A stretch of 64,000 bases of DNA from Rhizobium grahamii (GCF_009498215.1 NZ_CP043498.1:1922001-1986000), one strand, 5' to 3'; positions 16,857-27,500 are shown, counted from the first letter of the stretch. Numbers and translations are program-made. Notes: generated by a model from the letters alone, not told the origin.

Positions 16857-19403
16857 TTGTCATTACGCAAGGAAGCAACGGCCAGGATCAAAATCAATCG
16901 GCTGCTGGAGGCCGCCGGCTGGCGCTTCTTCGATGACAAAAACGGTCCCGCGAACGTCGTTCTTGAGCCAAACGTCAAGCTGAAGCCTGAGCACATCGAA
17001 AGTCTCGGCGCGGACTTTGAGAAAAGCGCGAAAGGATTCATCGATTTCCTGTTGCTGAATAAGGACGGCAAGCCGCTGATTGTCCTCGAAGCGAAATCGG
17101 AAGATAAAGATCCCCGTATCGGCAAGGAGCAGGCGCGCAAATATGCCCGCTCTCAAAATGCCCGCTTCGTCATCTTGAGCAACGGAAACATCCATTACCT
17201 GTGGGACCTTGAGCAGGGCAATCCGACCGTTATCACTACGTTCCCAGGGCCGGACGAGATCAAGAACCACTACGTATTCGAGCCGAATGCCGAGCGTCTC
17301 TTTGCAGAAAAGGTTGAACGCGACTTTATCGTTCTCACCCAAATGCCCGGCTACGCAAGCGAGGCGGCTTGGAAGAACGAGGCGGAGCGTGCCGCCTTCG
17401 TTGAAAAGCAAAAACTTCGTTTCCTTCGCCCCTATCAGGAACGTGCCATTCAGGAAATTCAGAAGAATGCCAAGAAGGGCGCGACCCGGTTTCTTTTCGA
17501 AATGGCCACCGGAACGGGCAAGACTCTTACGTCAGCCGCTGTCATTAAACTGTTCCTGAAAACACGAAACGCAAAGCGCGTTCTTTTTCTCGTCGATAGA
17601 CTGGAGTTGGAAACGCAGGCCGACAAGGCGTTCAAGGCCTACCTGAAGAACGACTTCACCTCGATTATTTACAAGGAGCAACGCGACGACTGGCGCAAGG
17701 CCGATATCGTTGTGACGACGGTGCAAAGCCTGCTTTTCAACGATAAATACCGCCGGCTGTTTTCGCCGACGGATTTCGATCTCGTTATCTCGGACGAAGC
17801 CCACCGGTCGATCGGCGGCAACGCCCGCGCCGTGTTCGAATACTTCATCGGATACAAGCTCGGTTTGACAGCAACGCCGAAGGACTATCTGAAGAAGTCC
17901 AAGAAGGCGAAATCTACCGAACGCGACCCGCGTGAGGCCGAGCGTCGTATGATGCTGGATACCTACCGCACCTTTGGTTGTGAATCGGGCGATCCGACTT
18001 TCCGCTATTCGTTGCTGGACGGCGTGCGTGAAGGCTTTCTTATCAATCCGTACGTAGTCGATGCCCGAACTGGTGTCACCACCCAGCTTTTGTCGGACGA
18101 AGGCTTTACCATTGAAACGACTGCCGAAGATGGCACCGAGATCAAGGAAGCCTTTGGCGGCAGGGATTTCGAGAAGCGCTTTTTCGCAGAGGCAACCAAC
18201 CAGGCCTTCTGTCGAACCCTTTTGGAACATGGGATGCGGGACCCGATTTCAAGCGAGTTCGGTAAGACGATCGCTTTTGCCGTCAGCCAGAACCATGCCG
18301 CCAAGATCACGCAAATCCTGAATGAGCTGGCCGATCAGTTGTGGCCGGGGCGCTATCAGTCGGATTTCGCGATGCAGGTGACCAGCGACGTGCCCGCCTC
18401 GCAGCAAATGACGATCAATTTCGCGAACAACAATCTGGGCAGTCACAGCGGCTTCATCGAAAACTACCGCACCAGTAAGGCCCGCGTCTGCGTGACCGTC
18501 GGCATGATGACGACGGGCTATGACTGCCCCGACATTCTGAACCTGGCGCTGATGCGGCCCATATTTTCACCGTCGGACTTCGTCCAGATGAAGGGGCGCG
18601 GAACGCGAAAGCACAACTTCACGGAAGAGCTGTTTGATCCCGCACAAAAGGCGGCGCGCGGTGATGTGCAGAAGGCGGCGTTCCGCCTATTCGACTTCTT
18701 CGCCAACTGCGAGTTCTTCGAAGAAAAATTCGAATACGATCAGGAACTGGCTCTGCCAAAACCTGCCGCCATGCCGCTGTCCAACAGCGGCGACGATGGC
18801 ACGACGATTTCCTCCAAACCCAGCACTTACGAGTTTTTGGAGCCCGACCAGGTCGTTTACCATGTGGAAGAACAGATTGGCCTGGACGGCATGCGGATCG
18901 ACCGCGAACTGTTCCAGAAATTTGAGGAAAAGGCGCGCTCCGATCCGAAGCTTGCCGAATTGGTAGAGCAGCGGGACTGGGATGCCGCGACACGCCACGT
19001 GGTAGAAGAACTGTTCGACAAGCCAAGCGAATATTTCAATCTGGAGAAGCTCCGCCGCGCTGCCGGTGTTGATCGCCGCATTTCGGTGCGGGAATTGGTG
19101 GAAAAGGCCTTCGGCTTCATCCCGAAGTTCAAGAACAAGGGCGAACTGATCGACGACGAGTTCCAAAAGTTCCTGATCGACCAGAAGCCCGAAGAAGCCG
19201 ATCGTATACGCGAAATGCGTTACTTCTTCGAGGCCTATATTCGCGATGCCAAGGTCCGAGCGTTAATCGACGCTGGCCATTTCGCCGACCTCAACGTAAA
19301 CCCCTCCTTCTCGACCCGCGATCTTAAGGAAGTGCCCGCCCCGTGGCGTAAGCGCATCCCGGAATACATCAAGGACTACGTGTCCCTGAACCCCTTCATG
19401 TGA
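16857..19403 (+). CDS. hsdR: Type I-like restriction endonuclease/helicase subunit (HsdR)
   Basis: An 848-residue protein. The N-terminal PDDEXK nuclease domain has GFIDFLLLNKDGKPLIVLEAKSED (Asp, then Glu-x-Lys) near residues 60-80. The superfamily 2 translocase core shows Walker A EMATGTGKTLTSA, DEAH box VISDEAHRSIGG and helicase motif VI-like FVQMKGRGTRKH. It would cleave unmodified DNA together with the downstream methylase. It is shorter than EcoKI HsdR (about 1170), like the compact HsdR subclass. A TTG start is used, preceded by GGGGGATGGGCA. Confidence 0.92.
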   Translation: MSLRKEATARIKINRLLEAAGWRFFDDKNGPANVVLEPNVKLKPEHIESLGADFEKSAKGFIDFLLLNKDGKPLIVLEAKSEDKDPRIGKEQARKYARSQNARFVILSNGNIHYLWDLEQGNPTVITTFPGPDEIKNHYVFEPNAERLFAEKVERDFIVLTQMPGYASEAAWKNEAERAAFVEKQKLRFLRPYQERAIQEIQKNAKKGATRFLFEMATGTGKTLTSAAVIKLFLKTRNAKRVLFLVDRLELETQADKAFKAYLKNDFTSIIYKEQRDDWRKADIVVTTVQSLLFNDKYRRLFSPTDFDLVISDEAHRSIGGNARAVFEYFIGYKLGLTATPKDYLKKSKKAKSTERDPREAERRMMLDTYRTFGCESGDPTFRYSLLDGVREGFLINPYVVDARTGVTTQLLSDEGFTIETTAEDGTEIKEAFGGRDFEKRFFAEATNQAFCRTLLEHGMRDPISSEFGKTIAFAVSQNHAAKITQILNELADQLWPGRYQSDFAMQVTSDVPASQQMTINFANNNLGSHSGFIENYRTSKARVCVTVGMMTTGYDCPDILNLALMRPIFSPSDFVQMKGRGTRKHNFTEELFDPAQKAARGDVQKAAFRLFDFFANCEFFEEKFEYDQELALPKPAAMPLSNSGDDGTTISSKPSTYEFLEPDQVVYHVEEQIGLDGMRIDRELFQKFEEKARSDPKLAELVEQRDWDAATRHVVEELFDKPSEYFNLEKLRRAAGVDRRISVRELVEKAFGFIPKFKNKGELIDDEFQKFLIDQKPEEADRIREMRYFFEAYIRDAKVRALIDAGHFADLNVNPSFSTRDLKEVPAPWRKRIPEYIKDYVSLNPFM

Positions 19404-19415
19404 TGAAAGCCCGAA

Positions 19416-21473
19416 ATGCTCGATAAAGATACCAAGCGCCGCATCGACACCTGCCGTGACATTCTCGTGGGTAAGGTGCCGGATCCCAAAAGCCAGGTCG
19501 AACAGATTACGGTCGCGCTGATCTATAAGTTCATGGACGACATGGATCTTGAGGCGGAGGAGCTGGGTGGTGAACGCAAGTTCTTCACACAGGAGTATGA
19601 GCGTTACCGCTGGGCCAAGCTGGTGGCGCCGGGGGTGTCCGGCCAAGAGATGCTGAATATTTATTCCGAAGCGCTGACGAAGATGGTTGGAAATGACAAT
19701 CTGCCGGCGCTCTTCCGATCAATTTTCCGCAATGCTTATCTTCCCTATCGCGATCCGGAAACGTTGCGCTCCTTCCTGCGCGAGATCGATAGCTTCACCT
19801 ATGATCACAGCGAGCGCCTGGGGGATGCCTTCGAATACCTACTTTCTGTTTTGGGCAGCCAAGGCGATGCGGGGCAATTTCGTACACCGCGCCATATCAT
19901 CGATTTCATGGTCGAGATCATCGATCCCAAAAAGAACGAGGTGATTCTCGACCCGGCTTGTGGAACTGCAGGTTTCCTTATCTCGGCTTACAAGCACATC
20001 TTGAAGGCCAACTCGTCATACGTGGTCAACGGTGCTGGAAATGAGAATGCCGAAAATGAGCGAACGAATGTCGCGGAGCAGGGTCTCGAAAGCCCTATGC
20101 GCTTTCCCGGCGACCTCCTGTCTTCCGAAGACCGTATGCGACTTGCGGGCAACATCAAGGGCTACGATATCTCGCCTGATATGGTGCGCCTCAGTCTAGT
20201 AAATCTCTATCTGCACGGCTTCGCTGATCCAAAGGTTGAGGAATATGACACTCTGACCAGTGAAGAAAAGTGGACACAGACTGCTGATGTCATTTTTGCC
20301 AATCCGCCCTTCATGTCTCCAAAAGGTGGCATCAAGCCGCACACTCGCTTTCAGGTACAGTCAAAGCGCAGCGAGGTTCTGTTTGTTGACTATATTGTCG
20401 AGCATCTGAATCCAAATGGGCGAGCCGCAATTATCGTTCCCGAAGGCATTCATTTCGTCCAGCAATCTAGTTACGAGCAACTGAGACGAATCCTCATTGA
20501 AGGGAACTATCTTATTGCGGATATCGCGCTTCCTCATGGAATGTTCAAACCGTATGCTAGCGTGAAGACGCACATCCTCGTTCTGGATAGGCCTGTAGCC
20601 AAGCAGGCGACGGACGTGCTTTTCATTGAAGTCGACAATGACGGCTTTACTCAGACGGATACACGTGAACGGATTAGCGGATCTCAACTCAAAGAGGCCT
20701 CCGCATTGCTGAGCTCGTTCCGGTCCAAGCATTTGCAGGGCCAGTCAAACGAAATTCTCTCCGAGCATCCGCGCGCTTACACGGTCGAAAAGACCAAGCT
20801 ACTTTCTGGAAGATATAAGCACATTCTAGGACGATGGCACGATCTACCTAATCGCGTTGTGCATCGCGATGGTATTGCGCTAAAGCGAGTTGGGGACCTT
20901 TGCGACATCAAAAATGGCCTGTCACCGAACATGGCAACTCCGCCAGGTGAACATGTGTTGGTCGTACCAGCAGAGTTTCGGAAGACGTCAGACCACTGGG
21001 ACTATGAAGGTTCGGCGGTCTGCATTCCGCTAGTTTCATCTTCCGGCCATGGCAAAGCCGATATCAAGCGGATTCATTTTCAAGAAGGAAAGTTCGCTCT
21101 AGCGAGTACGATGTGTGCCCTCTTCGTAAAGGACGCTGAAGAAATCCGACCGCGCTTCCTTCACCTGTATCTGGAAGCTGCGAAGGAGAATGTAATGGTC
21201 CCGCTAATGTGCGGAGCCACGAATGTGACGATGGATAGTGACCAGTTAGCCGATCTTTTAGTGCCGGTTCCTAAACCTGAAATTCAAGACGAAATAATTG
21301 AAACGCATTTAATTCGAACCAAGGCAACTGAACTGCTCGCCGCCGCAGCAGATCTCGGAAATGGTTCCCAAGATGTCGGCGTTGCCAGTTTGGCAGACAA
21401 AATTGCTGAGGACGTAAGGAAGCTCCTACAAGCAGTAGAACGCAAGCGTGACATTTCCACGGTACTTTCATGA
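19416..21473 (+). CDS. hsdM: N6-adenine methylase fused to one target-recognition domain (HsdM-S)
   Basis: A 685-residue protein that begins 12 bases after hsdR. The N-terminal HsdM helical domain is followed by the methylase core with the AdoMet motif VILDPACGTAGFLISAYKH and catalytic NPPF (VIFANPPFMSPKG). From about residue 480 (LKRVGDLCDIKNGLSPNMATPPGEHVLVVPAEF) it continues into a single HsdS-like target-recognition domain ending in a helix. No separate hsdS is present. The fused half-S domain suggests the enzyme works as a dimer on a palindromic or bipartite site (inference). Confidence 0.88.
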   Translation: MLDKDTKRRIDTCRDILVGKVPDPKSQVEQITVALIYKFMDDMDLEAEELGGERKFFTQEYERYRWAKLVAPGVSGQEMLNIYSEALTKMVGNDNLPALFRSIFRNAYLPYRDPETLRSFLREIDSFTYDHSERLGDAFEYLLSVLGSQGDAGQFRTPRHIIDFMVEIIDPKKNEVILDPACGTAGFLISAYKHILKANSSYVVNGAGNENAENERTNVAEQGLESPMRFPGDLLSSEDRMRLAGNIKGYDISPDMVRLSLVNLYLHGFADPKVEEYDTLTSEEKWTQTADVIFANPPFMSPKGGIKPHTRFQVQSKRSEVLFVDYIVEHLNPNGRAAIIVPEGIHFVQQSSYEQLRRILIEGNYLIADIALPHGMFKPYASVKTHILVLDRPVAKQATDVLFIEVDNDGFTQTDTRERISGSQLKEASALLSSFRSKHLQGQSNEILSEHPRAYTVEKTKLLSGRYKHILGRWHDLPNRVVHRDGIALKRVGDLCDIKNGLSPNMATPPGEHVLVVPAEFRKTSDHWDYEGSAVCIPLVSSSGHGKADIKRIHFQEGKFALASTMCALFVKDAEEIRPRFLHLYLEAAKENVMVPLMCGATNVTMDSDQLADLLVPVPKPEIQDEIIETHLIRTKATELLAAAADLGNGSQDVGVASLADKIAEDVRKLLQAVERKRDISTVLS

Positions 21474-21498
21474 GGATGAACGAAGTTGGTTATTGTGC

Positions 21499-22542
21499 AT
21501 GAGCTCGCTTTACTCGATCGTTGACGGCAAACTTCAGCCAGCAACGCGCCGCGCCTTGATGAAGGAAAGCCTCATCGAGGATTGGGTGGCGGCTGATCCG
21601 TCGCTGCTGGGCCTGGATGCCCTCGTCATCGGCCGTCAGGTGCCGACCGACCACGGCAAATTCATCGACCTTCTGGCGCTGGACGCTTCGGGCGCGCTTA
21701 TTATCATCGAACTGAAAAAGGACCGCACGCCGCGAGAGATCGTGGCGCAGGTGCTTGACTACGCCTCGTGGGTGCGCACGCTGACGACACCGCAGATTTA
21801 TGAGCGTGCGGAAAGATACCTCCAGACACGCCTGGTCACCGCCTTTCGCGAGAAATTTGGCGAAGCCATTCCGGAGCAGCTCAACGGCAGCCACTCCATG
21901 CTGATCGTGGCAAGTGAACTCGATCCGGCATCGCGGCGGATCGTCGAATATCTGTCGGAAGAGCATGGCGTCGCCATCAACACAGTCTTTTTCAACGTCT
22001 TTGAGGCCAATGGCCAGGAATGGCTGACAACCGATTTCCTTCTCGATCAGGAAGAGGTGGAAGAGCGCTCAGAGCGCAAGGTTCGCCCGCCTTGGTCCGG
22101 CTATTATTTCGTCAATGCCGGTCTTGGCGAACATCGCTCCTGGACGGACATGAAGCGCTACGGCTTCGTGAGTGCCGGCGGCGGCGAATTCTACACCAAG
22201 CGCCTGGAGCAGCTCGCCGTCGGCGACGAGATATTCGTCTACGACAAGGGCAAGGGCTATATCGGTTACGGCGTGGTGACGAGCGAAGCGCAGTTCGCCT
22301 CGGACTTTATGACGCCCGATGGCCTCCTCTTTGAGCAAGCACTCGCCGAGCCACGAATGAAGCGTCCCGGCGAACCTGCTGACCGCGCGGAATATGTCGT
22401 CGGTGTTGAATGGCGCAAGACGGTGGAGCCATCACAAGCCAAGTGGTTCAAGGGAGCCTTCGCCAATCAGAACATCGTCTGCAAGCTGCGCGATCAGGCG
22501 ACGGTCGATTTTCTGATCACGGGATTTGGGGTGGGCGGGTGA
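21499..22542 (+). CDS. DUF91/NucS-like nuclease fused to an EVE/PUA-like domain
   Basis: A 347-residue protein. Residues about 25-110 carry a PDDEXK-type core, GKFIDLLALDASGALIIIELKKDRTPREIVAQVLDYASWV (Asp, Glu-x-Lys and a trailing Gln helix). The second half, from about residue 215 (YYFVNAGLGEHRSWTDMKRYGFVSAGGG, then GDEIFVYDKGKGYIGYGVV), looks like an EVE/PUA-type domain that could read a modified base. A modification-dependent nuclease is the likely role (inference). It begins 25 bases after the methylase gene, probably in the same operon. Confidence 0.78.
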   Translation: MSSLYSIVDGKLQPATRRALMKESLIEDWVAADPSLLGLDALVIGRQVPTDHGKFIDLLALDASGALIIIELKKDRTPREIVAQVLDYASWVRTLTTPQIYERAERYLQTRLVTAFREKFGEAIPEQLNGSHSMLIVASELDPASRRIVEYLSEEHGVAINTVFFNVFEANGQEWLTTDFLLDQEEVEERSERKVRPPWSGYYFVNAGLGEHRSWTDMKRYGFVSAGGGEFYTKRLEQLAVGDEIFVYDKGKGYIGYGVVTSEAQFASDFMTPDGLLFEQALAEPRMKRPGEPADRAEYVVGVEWRKTVEPSQAKWFKGAFANQNIVCKLRDQATVDFLITGFGVGG

Positions 22543-22574
22543 AACACCAGCTTGGCGGATCGTTTTTATTTTCG

Positions 22575-23837
22575 CTAAAGTGACGATCCTACCAACTGCG
22601 CGCGGCTCGCGATCAAGGTCGAGACCTGCTTGATCGTAACCGGGTCAACGGCGCTTGGAGATAGCGATTCGCGCACTTGGGCTATCGTTCCACAGGTGGC
22701 ATCCGTCAGCTCAGCAACTCGGCGGCGCACCAACGGTAAGCCAACACCGGTATCTTTCGAAAAAGCCTTCCAACCGTCGGCGTCCATTTCGGCAAGGGTC
22801 GCACGTCTCCCGATCCGCATAGCCATTTTCGGTGAGAGGTCTGGATAGGCCACGGTTGAAAGCAGGTCGTACAAAGGAGCCATTCGGGGCCCTTGGTCGT
22901 CATACAGAATCGAAAAATTCTTGCCGTGGGCGTCAGCATTTCCAACTATGAGATTGAAGATTGCTGCGTCCAGTAACTTCGCGATGTCCGTGCCCGGCCG
23001 TTCAGACACCCGCCGCAATAGCTCGAAGCAGTCCTTGAATGTCGGTCCGCCCTCGCTTGCATACTTCGTTTCAGGCGGCACACCAAGTGCTTGGCAAAAG
23101 TCTTCCTGATGTATGCGGCGAACCACGCCGTCGGCATCGCGGTAGCGATCGTATCGCTCGATCAAAAGAAAAGGGCGACCATTCGCGGACCACGGTTCGA
23201 CGGGGGCAACGTCGAGGCCAACCGCTGCAGCGAGCCTCATGACGAAGGCTTCGTTTTCGGTTGTCCCTGGGAAGCGTGCGATCGGCGGCTTAAGTATGTG
23301 GGTAGTCGCCTGGCCGAGAACCGGAAGTGCGATCTGACCGTCGATTAGAACAAGCGGCACCTTGGATTGCGCGCCAGCCAGCGATAGCCTCAAGCCCTCT
23401 TGGCCGGCCAATAGCGGCCGGGTCGGAAGTGCGTCGAGTATCCGAACGATTCCGGCCTCATCCAGAGGTGCTGGTTGCTGATCCGCAATCGGTCCCGCTT
23501 CTGTGGGTTTCTGATCTTCCGGCAAAAGCTGAAGCGCGCCGGCAACGTCACCGCCTAAGCGATCAAGAAGCGCGAAGTCGTTCGCAGGTGAAACGCCCAA
23601 TGCCTGCGCCGCAACAAGACGCTGGCTTTCCTCGGGCAACAGGCCTCCGAAAAATGGTCGGCATTCACGACGGGAAAAACGCTCTTGGCGCTTCGGGAGC
23701 GAGGCAGACAGCGGAAGAGTGTTTTCGTCACGAAGCCAAGCTTCGGAGTAGGCAAAGCCAATATCACCGTGCCTATCCTGGGTGAATTGCCCGACAATAC
23801 GACCATCCCACCAGACGTTGAGAACCCTTACCGTCAT
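22575..23837 (-). CDS. hipA: HipA-family serine/threonine kinase toxin
   Basis: A 420-residue HipA-like kinase: N-terminal subdomain GDIGFAYSEAWLRDENTLPLSASLP, Gly-rich nucleotide loop RLSLAGAQSKVPLVL, catalytic NLIVGNADAHGKNFSIL and metal-binding APLYDLLST. E. coli HipA phosphorylates glutamyl-tRNA synthetase and halts growth; the target here is unknown. It overlaps the upstream antitoxin gene by four bases (ATGA). It converges on the nuclease-EVE gene. Confidence 0.93.
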   Translation of the reverse strand: MTVRVLNVWWDGRIVGQFTQDRHGDIGFAYSEAWLRDENTLPLSASLPKRQERFSRRECRPFFGGLLPEESQRLVAAQALGVSPANDFALLDRLGGDVAGALQLLPEDQKPTEAGPIADQQPAPLDEAGIVRILDALPTRPLLAGQEGLRLSLAGAQSKVPLVLIDGQIALPVLGQATTHILKPPIARFPGTTENEAFVMRLAAAVGLDVAPVEPWSANGRPFLLIERYDRYRDADGVVRRIHQEDFCQALGVPPETKYASEGGPTFKDCFELLRRVSERPGTDIAKLLDAAIFNLIVGNADAHGKNFSILYDDQGPRMAPLYDLLSTVAYPDLSPKMAMRIGRRATLAEMDADGWKAFSKDTGVGLPLVRRRVAELTDATCGTIAQVRESLSPSAVDPVTIKQVSTLIASRAQLVGSSL

Positions 23838-24064
23838 TTTCTACGTTCACCAGGTGCCAGAATATCAACGGAACAGCCGAGCGTTTGCAGAACCTGCAAC
23901 ACTTTTCCTATCTGAGCTGTCGGCTTTCCGGCTTCGAGATCGACAATGAAGCGGAGGCCGACTCCAGAAACGCCAGCAAGTTCGTCCTGCCGCAAGTTTT
24001 GCTCCTTGCGTGCGATGCGGACCAGGGTGCCGATATCGGCTGGAGTTTTGATGCATTTCGCCAT
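23834..24064 (-). CDS. hipB: HipB-like XRE antitoxin
   Basis: A 76-residue Cro/C1-type HTH protein (DIGTLVRIARKEQNLRQDELAGVSGVGLRFIVDLEAGKPTAQIGKVLQVLQTLGCSVDI), the usual partner of HipA. It should bind HipA and repress its own operon. The first of three palindromic operators ends five bases before its start codon and so covers the ribosome-binding site. Confidence 0.92.
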   Translation of the reverse strand: MAKCIKTPADIGTLVRIARKEQNLRQDELAGVSGVGLRFIVDLEAGKPTAQIGKVLQVLQTLGCSVDILAPGERRK

Positions 24065-24069
24065 TGCTC

Positions 24070-24087
24070 TTTTCCCGATCGGGAAAA
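24070..24087. promoter_or_regulatory. HipB operator O1
   Basis: TTTTCCCGATCGGGAAAA is a perfect 18-bp palindrome, closest to hipB and overlapping its translation-initiation region. Identical and near-identical copies lie 50 and 99 bp upstream. Confidence 0.85.
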
Positions 24088-24119
24088 TAGCAGTGTGGTT
24101 GGTGTCTTGTCGATAGGAA

Positions 24120-24137
24120 TTTTCCCGATCGGGAAAA
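24120..24137. promoter_or_regulatory. HipB operator O2
   Basis: A second perfect copy of TTTTCCCGATCGGGAAAA. Its centre is 50 bp from that of O1, close to five helical turns, which places both sites on the same DNA face. Confidence 0.85.
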
Positions 24138-24169
24138 TGATGCCGCCGAATGATGCTCGTGCAAATAAA

Positions 24170-24185
24170 TTTCCCGATCGGTAAA
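24170..24185. promoter_or_regulatory. HipB operator O3 (one mismatch)
   Basis: TTTCCCGATCGGTAAA is the third copy, with one base changed. It is centred 49 bp from O2. Regular spacing suggests cooperative HipB or HipAB binding and DNA bending. Confidence 0.78.
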
Positions 24186-24512
24186 TTGATGAGGGGCTAA
24201 CCGATACCTTTGGATTTGCAGCGAACGGCTAACTGAACGAGATTGCAGTCTGACCCGGCTTTGTTAAAATAACTCAGCTTCCACACTGAGCGACAATGCC
24301 GCCTTTACAGCCAATATATGCTGGTGCGGCCCGATTGGAACTGACGGCGTCAACCCGCGCGGCCGTGAAATTATTCAACAGCGAGGCCAAATACGATCAG
24401 AGTCGTCGCTGCATGCGCGAATCCAGACAAGCGCTTCGGTAAGCTTGCCCAAGTGTGACGCCCAATATAACTCTACACAAGTGTATGTATTCGCGATAGT
24501 TGCATCGGATCG
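24186..24512. other. Intergenic region between the HipBA operators and the STAND gene
   Basis: This 327-bp stretch must hold the promoter of the rightward STAND-TOPRIM unit and perhaps upstream hipB elements. I see no gene, strong hairpin or clear -35/-10 pair in it. Confidence 0.5.
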
Positions 24513-27500
24513 ATGCAAGACATTTGGAGCCTCCCTGTGCCAATAATTCCTACAGTTGATTATGTGCCTGACGGGCTGATCGCAGGGTTGGCGGACCGCG
24601 AAGTCTCGGTTTGGATTCGCGGCGTTGCGACCGGCGACGCGGAGCGACGTGAAATAGCGCGCATGCTCAGGCTTCCTTGGAAGCATGTCTACCTTGAGGA
24701 GTCGGACCCGATTTTGGTGGCCGAACTCGAGAACATGGAAGACGATCCGTACGTCGGCCGGCGTGGGTTCCTGCACGTCGTGGACAGCGACCCTTCGCGC
24801 ATCGATCTGCCTCCGCGATCGCTACCAATCTTCCTTCTCAGTGGAAGAGACAGCCGGGGATCGCCGTTTGAGCAGCAGCTTCGGCGCATGACGATGCTAG
24901 AAGAGTTACGCCGTTCCAGCATCAGACAATTGATCGTGATCTCCAGTGGAGGTGGAGAACCGCCGCCCGGCGTAGGGGAGTTGTGGGCAACCGGTTTCAG
25001 AACGCGTCTCACTCTCGTCGACTCGGGGTCCGGGGCTCCGGAACAGTTGGGTGCTTGGCTAGAGAGAAGCGGCTCAGGACCAACGCCTTCGGTCGTTTTG
25101 ATGCCCATCATTGCGTTTGCTACGTCGCTCGTCGACGCCTTCAACGCAGCCTATCGTGACGAGCGGCTTACGATCCGTCTACGCGACGAAACCGATGCGA
25201 TCGGTGAGTTGGACCTCGCTGGTGTTGATGATCCCGAACGTCCGCTGTTGGGCAATTATGATGTAATTCTCGGTCGCGATCTTGGCGTCACCGATCCAAC
25301 TGACCTCTCTGAAGATGCATTCAACGCCTTCTTTCGGGGGGAAGCTCGGGACTGGCGTGCTTTCTCGGCTGGCCTACCTTGGATACGAAGCGACGAGGCG
25401 TGGCAAGGGCTAAGAGATCAGCTCCGTCGTTTGGACGCGGTAGGCCCCTCAGAGAATTGCGTCACATATATATTGTCAGAACCGGGCGCCGGCGGGACTA
25501 CGCTTGCCCGTCACCTCGCGTTCAGTGCAGCCCGCTCCGGGTATCCTACCCTAGTTGCAAAGGAGCTGCCGTTCGCGCCAGACTCGCTTTCGGTAATCAA
25601 CTTTCTCACCCGGGCGAAGCAGCGCGCAGAAGATGGAAGCAACAAAAATAAGTCCGTTGAGGCGCAAGATAACGATGGCGAGAGGCGCATGTACGAGACG
25701 CCCTGGCTGATCGTCTTCGATCGCATCCACTGGGAGTCCAGAGACGCCGAACTCCGTCGATTTCTTCAGCAGATTGAAAGAGCCGGACGACCGGTTTGCA
25801 TCCTAGTCGTTTCTGGACCAATCCGAGAGGCGGGCTATTATGACACCTCTCGGTTTAAGTTACTCTCCGAGCTCCACCACATGCTCGACCAAGATGAAGC
25901 CATCGAACTTGGGCGGCATCTGAACCGTTTCCTTCGCCATTACGGCAAGGAGCGACCTGATTGGCAATGGCGCAACTTCCAGGAAGCGCATTCCGTGCGT
26001 CTGCTCGATGGACTGGCAGCGTTCTGGATCACGCTAAGCTTCTGGCTTCAGACGCAATACGATCTCACGGAATCCATTCAGGAGTGGGTTTATCGGGCCT
26101 TCAAAGAACGGGTCGATACGCACGATCTGAAGAAGGCTGTCCTCCAAATAGCAGCGTTAAGCTCGGAGCGGCTGCCGATGCCCGAGACACTACTTGAGCA
26201 AAGCGCAGACGGTTGGCCACTTACACTTCTCCTTGACGACCACCGGTCAAGCCTTTCACCTCTTGGACTCGTTCGCCTTTCTGACGGTAGCAATAAGTAC
26301 TGGGCACTGGCCCACGATATACTCGGTAGGCTGCTCATCAATGCCGTTTTTTACGATCAAAGCGCGCGTACCGCGCTGGGGCTCGGCGAAGCAACTGATG
26401 CAGAGCATTTACGGTTCCTGATCTTGCGAGAGATTTCCAGCAAGCCGTCACTCGGCGAGATCGACGGGACTAGGTACGGTGAGGAGTTTGCGACCACAGT
26501 TTTCAAGGTCGATCCAGACCATGGACGCGGAAGTTGGGTACATATATGGCGCGAGGTGCTCGCCGCGCTCGACCACATGCCGCAGGCTCTTCGCAACGGC
26601 AGCCGCGTTTTCCGCCATCATACAGCGATCTCCAGGCGCCGTATAGCGTGGCTCGATGAGGCCGCGTACGGTGTTTCCGACGCGGATCGCGTTTCGTTGC
26701 TCGAACGCGCGGTGGATGACATTGTTTACGCGCTACATTCGATCGACCGCTCTCAGGACGAGGAGCCCGACGTTAATCTCTACAATTCGCTCGCCAATGC
26801 CTATTTCGACCTGGCTCGCGTGCGAGCAAAGCAAGGCGCGTCTCCAGAGGAGCTGGTGAATCTGAGGCGGTTGGCGGCGGAAGCAACTCGACATGCGTAC
26901 GAGGAGAGCCCTTCAAGCCCGTATGTTATCGAGACGCACGTCAAGAGCCTTATCGCGTCGGCGGAGGGGGCGGGCGATGGTGCTGCCGCCTACTGCATTG
27001 AGGCACTGGAGATCGTGTACGCGGCCATCCGGAACGACCAGAATGAACTCCGGCGTCACGCACTGACAGTTTTGGCGGACCGTGTCGTAGGCATCCTTCT
27101 CGCTGGCAGTGCCGTTACCAAGCGACAGGGCGAACCCGATGGGCCTGCGGACGTTCTTGTTCGTGCATGGATCGCGCTTGCAGCGCCGCTCGGAGGGCGG
27201 GCACCATCATCGCTTGAGGAGGTTCCTCTCGACATACTCGACGCAGTCTTAGCGGAGTTGAACCATCCTGCGGGCGCTGGGAACCCACAGGTTCTTAGGT
27301 TCAAGTACCTTGTCCTTGTGGCGATTGCACCATTTGATTTCGTGCGCCAGGCAGAGGTGTTGGATCAGCTGATTGCCAGCGACTACCGGCTGTCTCCGCA
27401 GTTGAGGCTGGAATATGCGTTGCTTCTGTTTCAGCTCATGCGGACTGATGAGGGCGATCGCCAGTTTCGCGCCCTCAGAAAGCTTTGGCGCGAAACGGAC

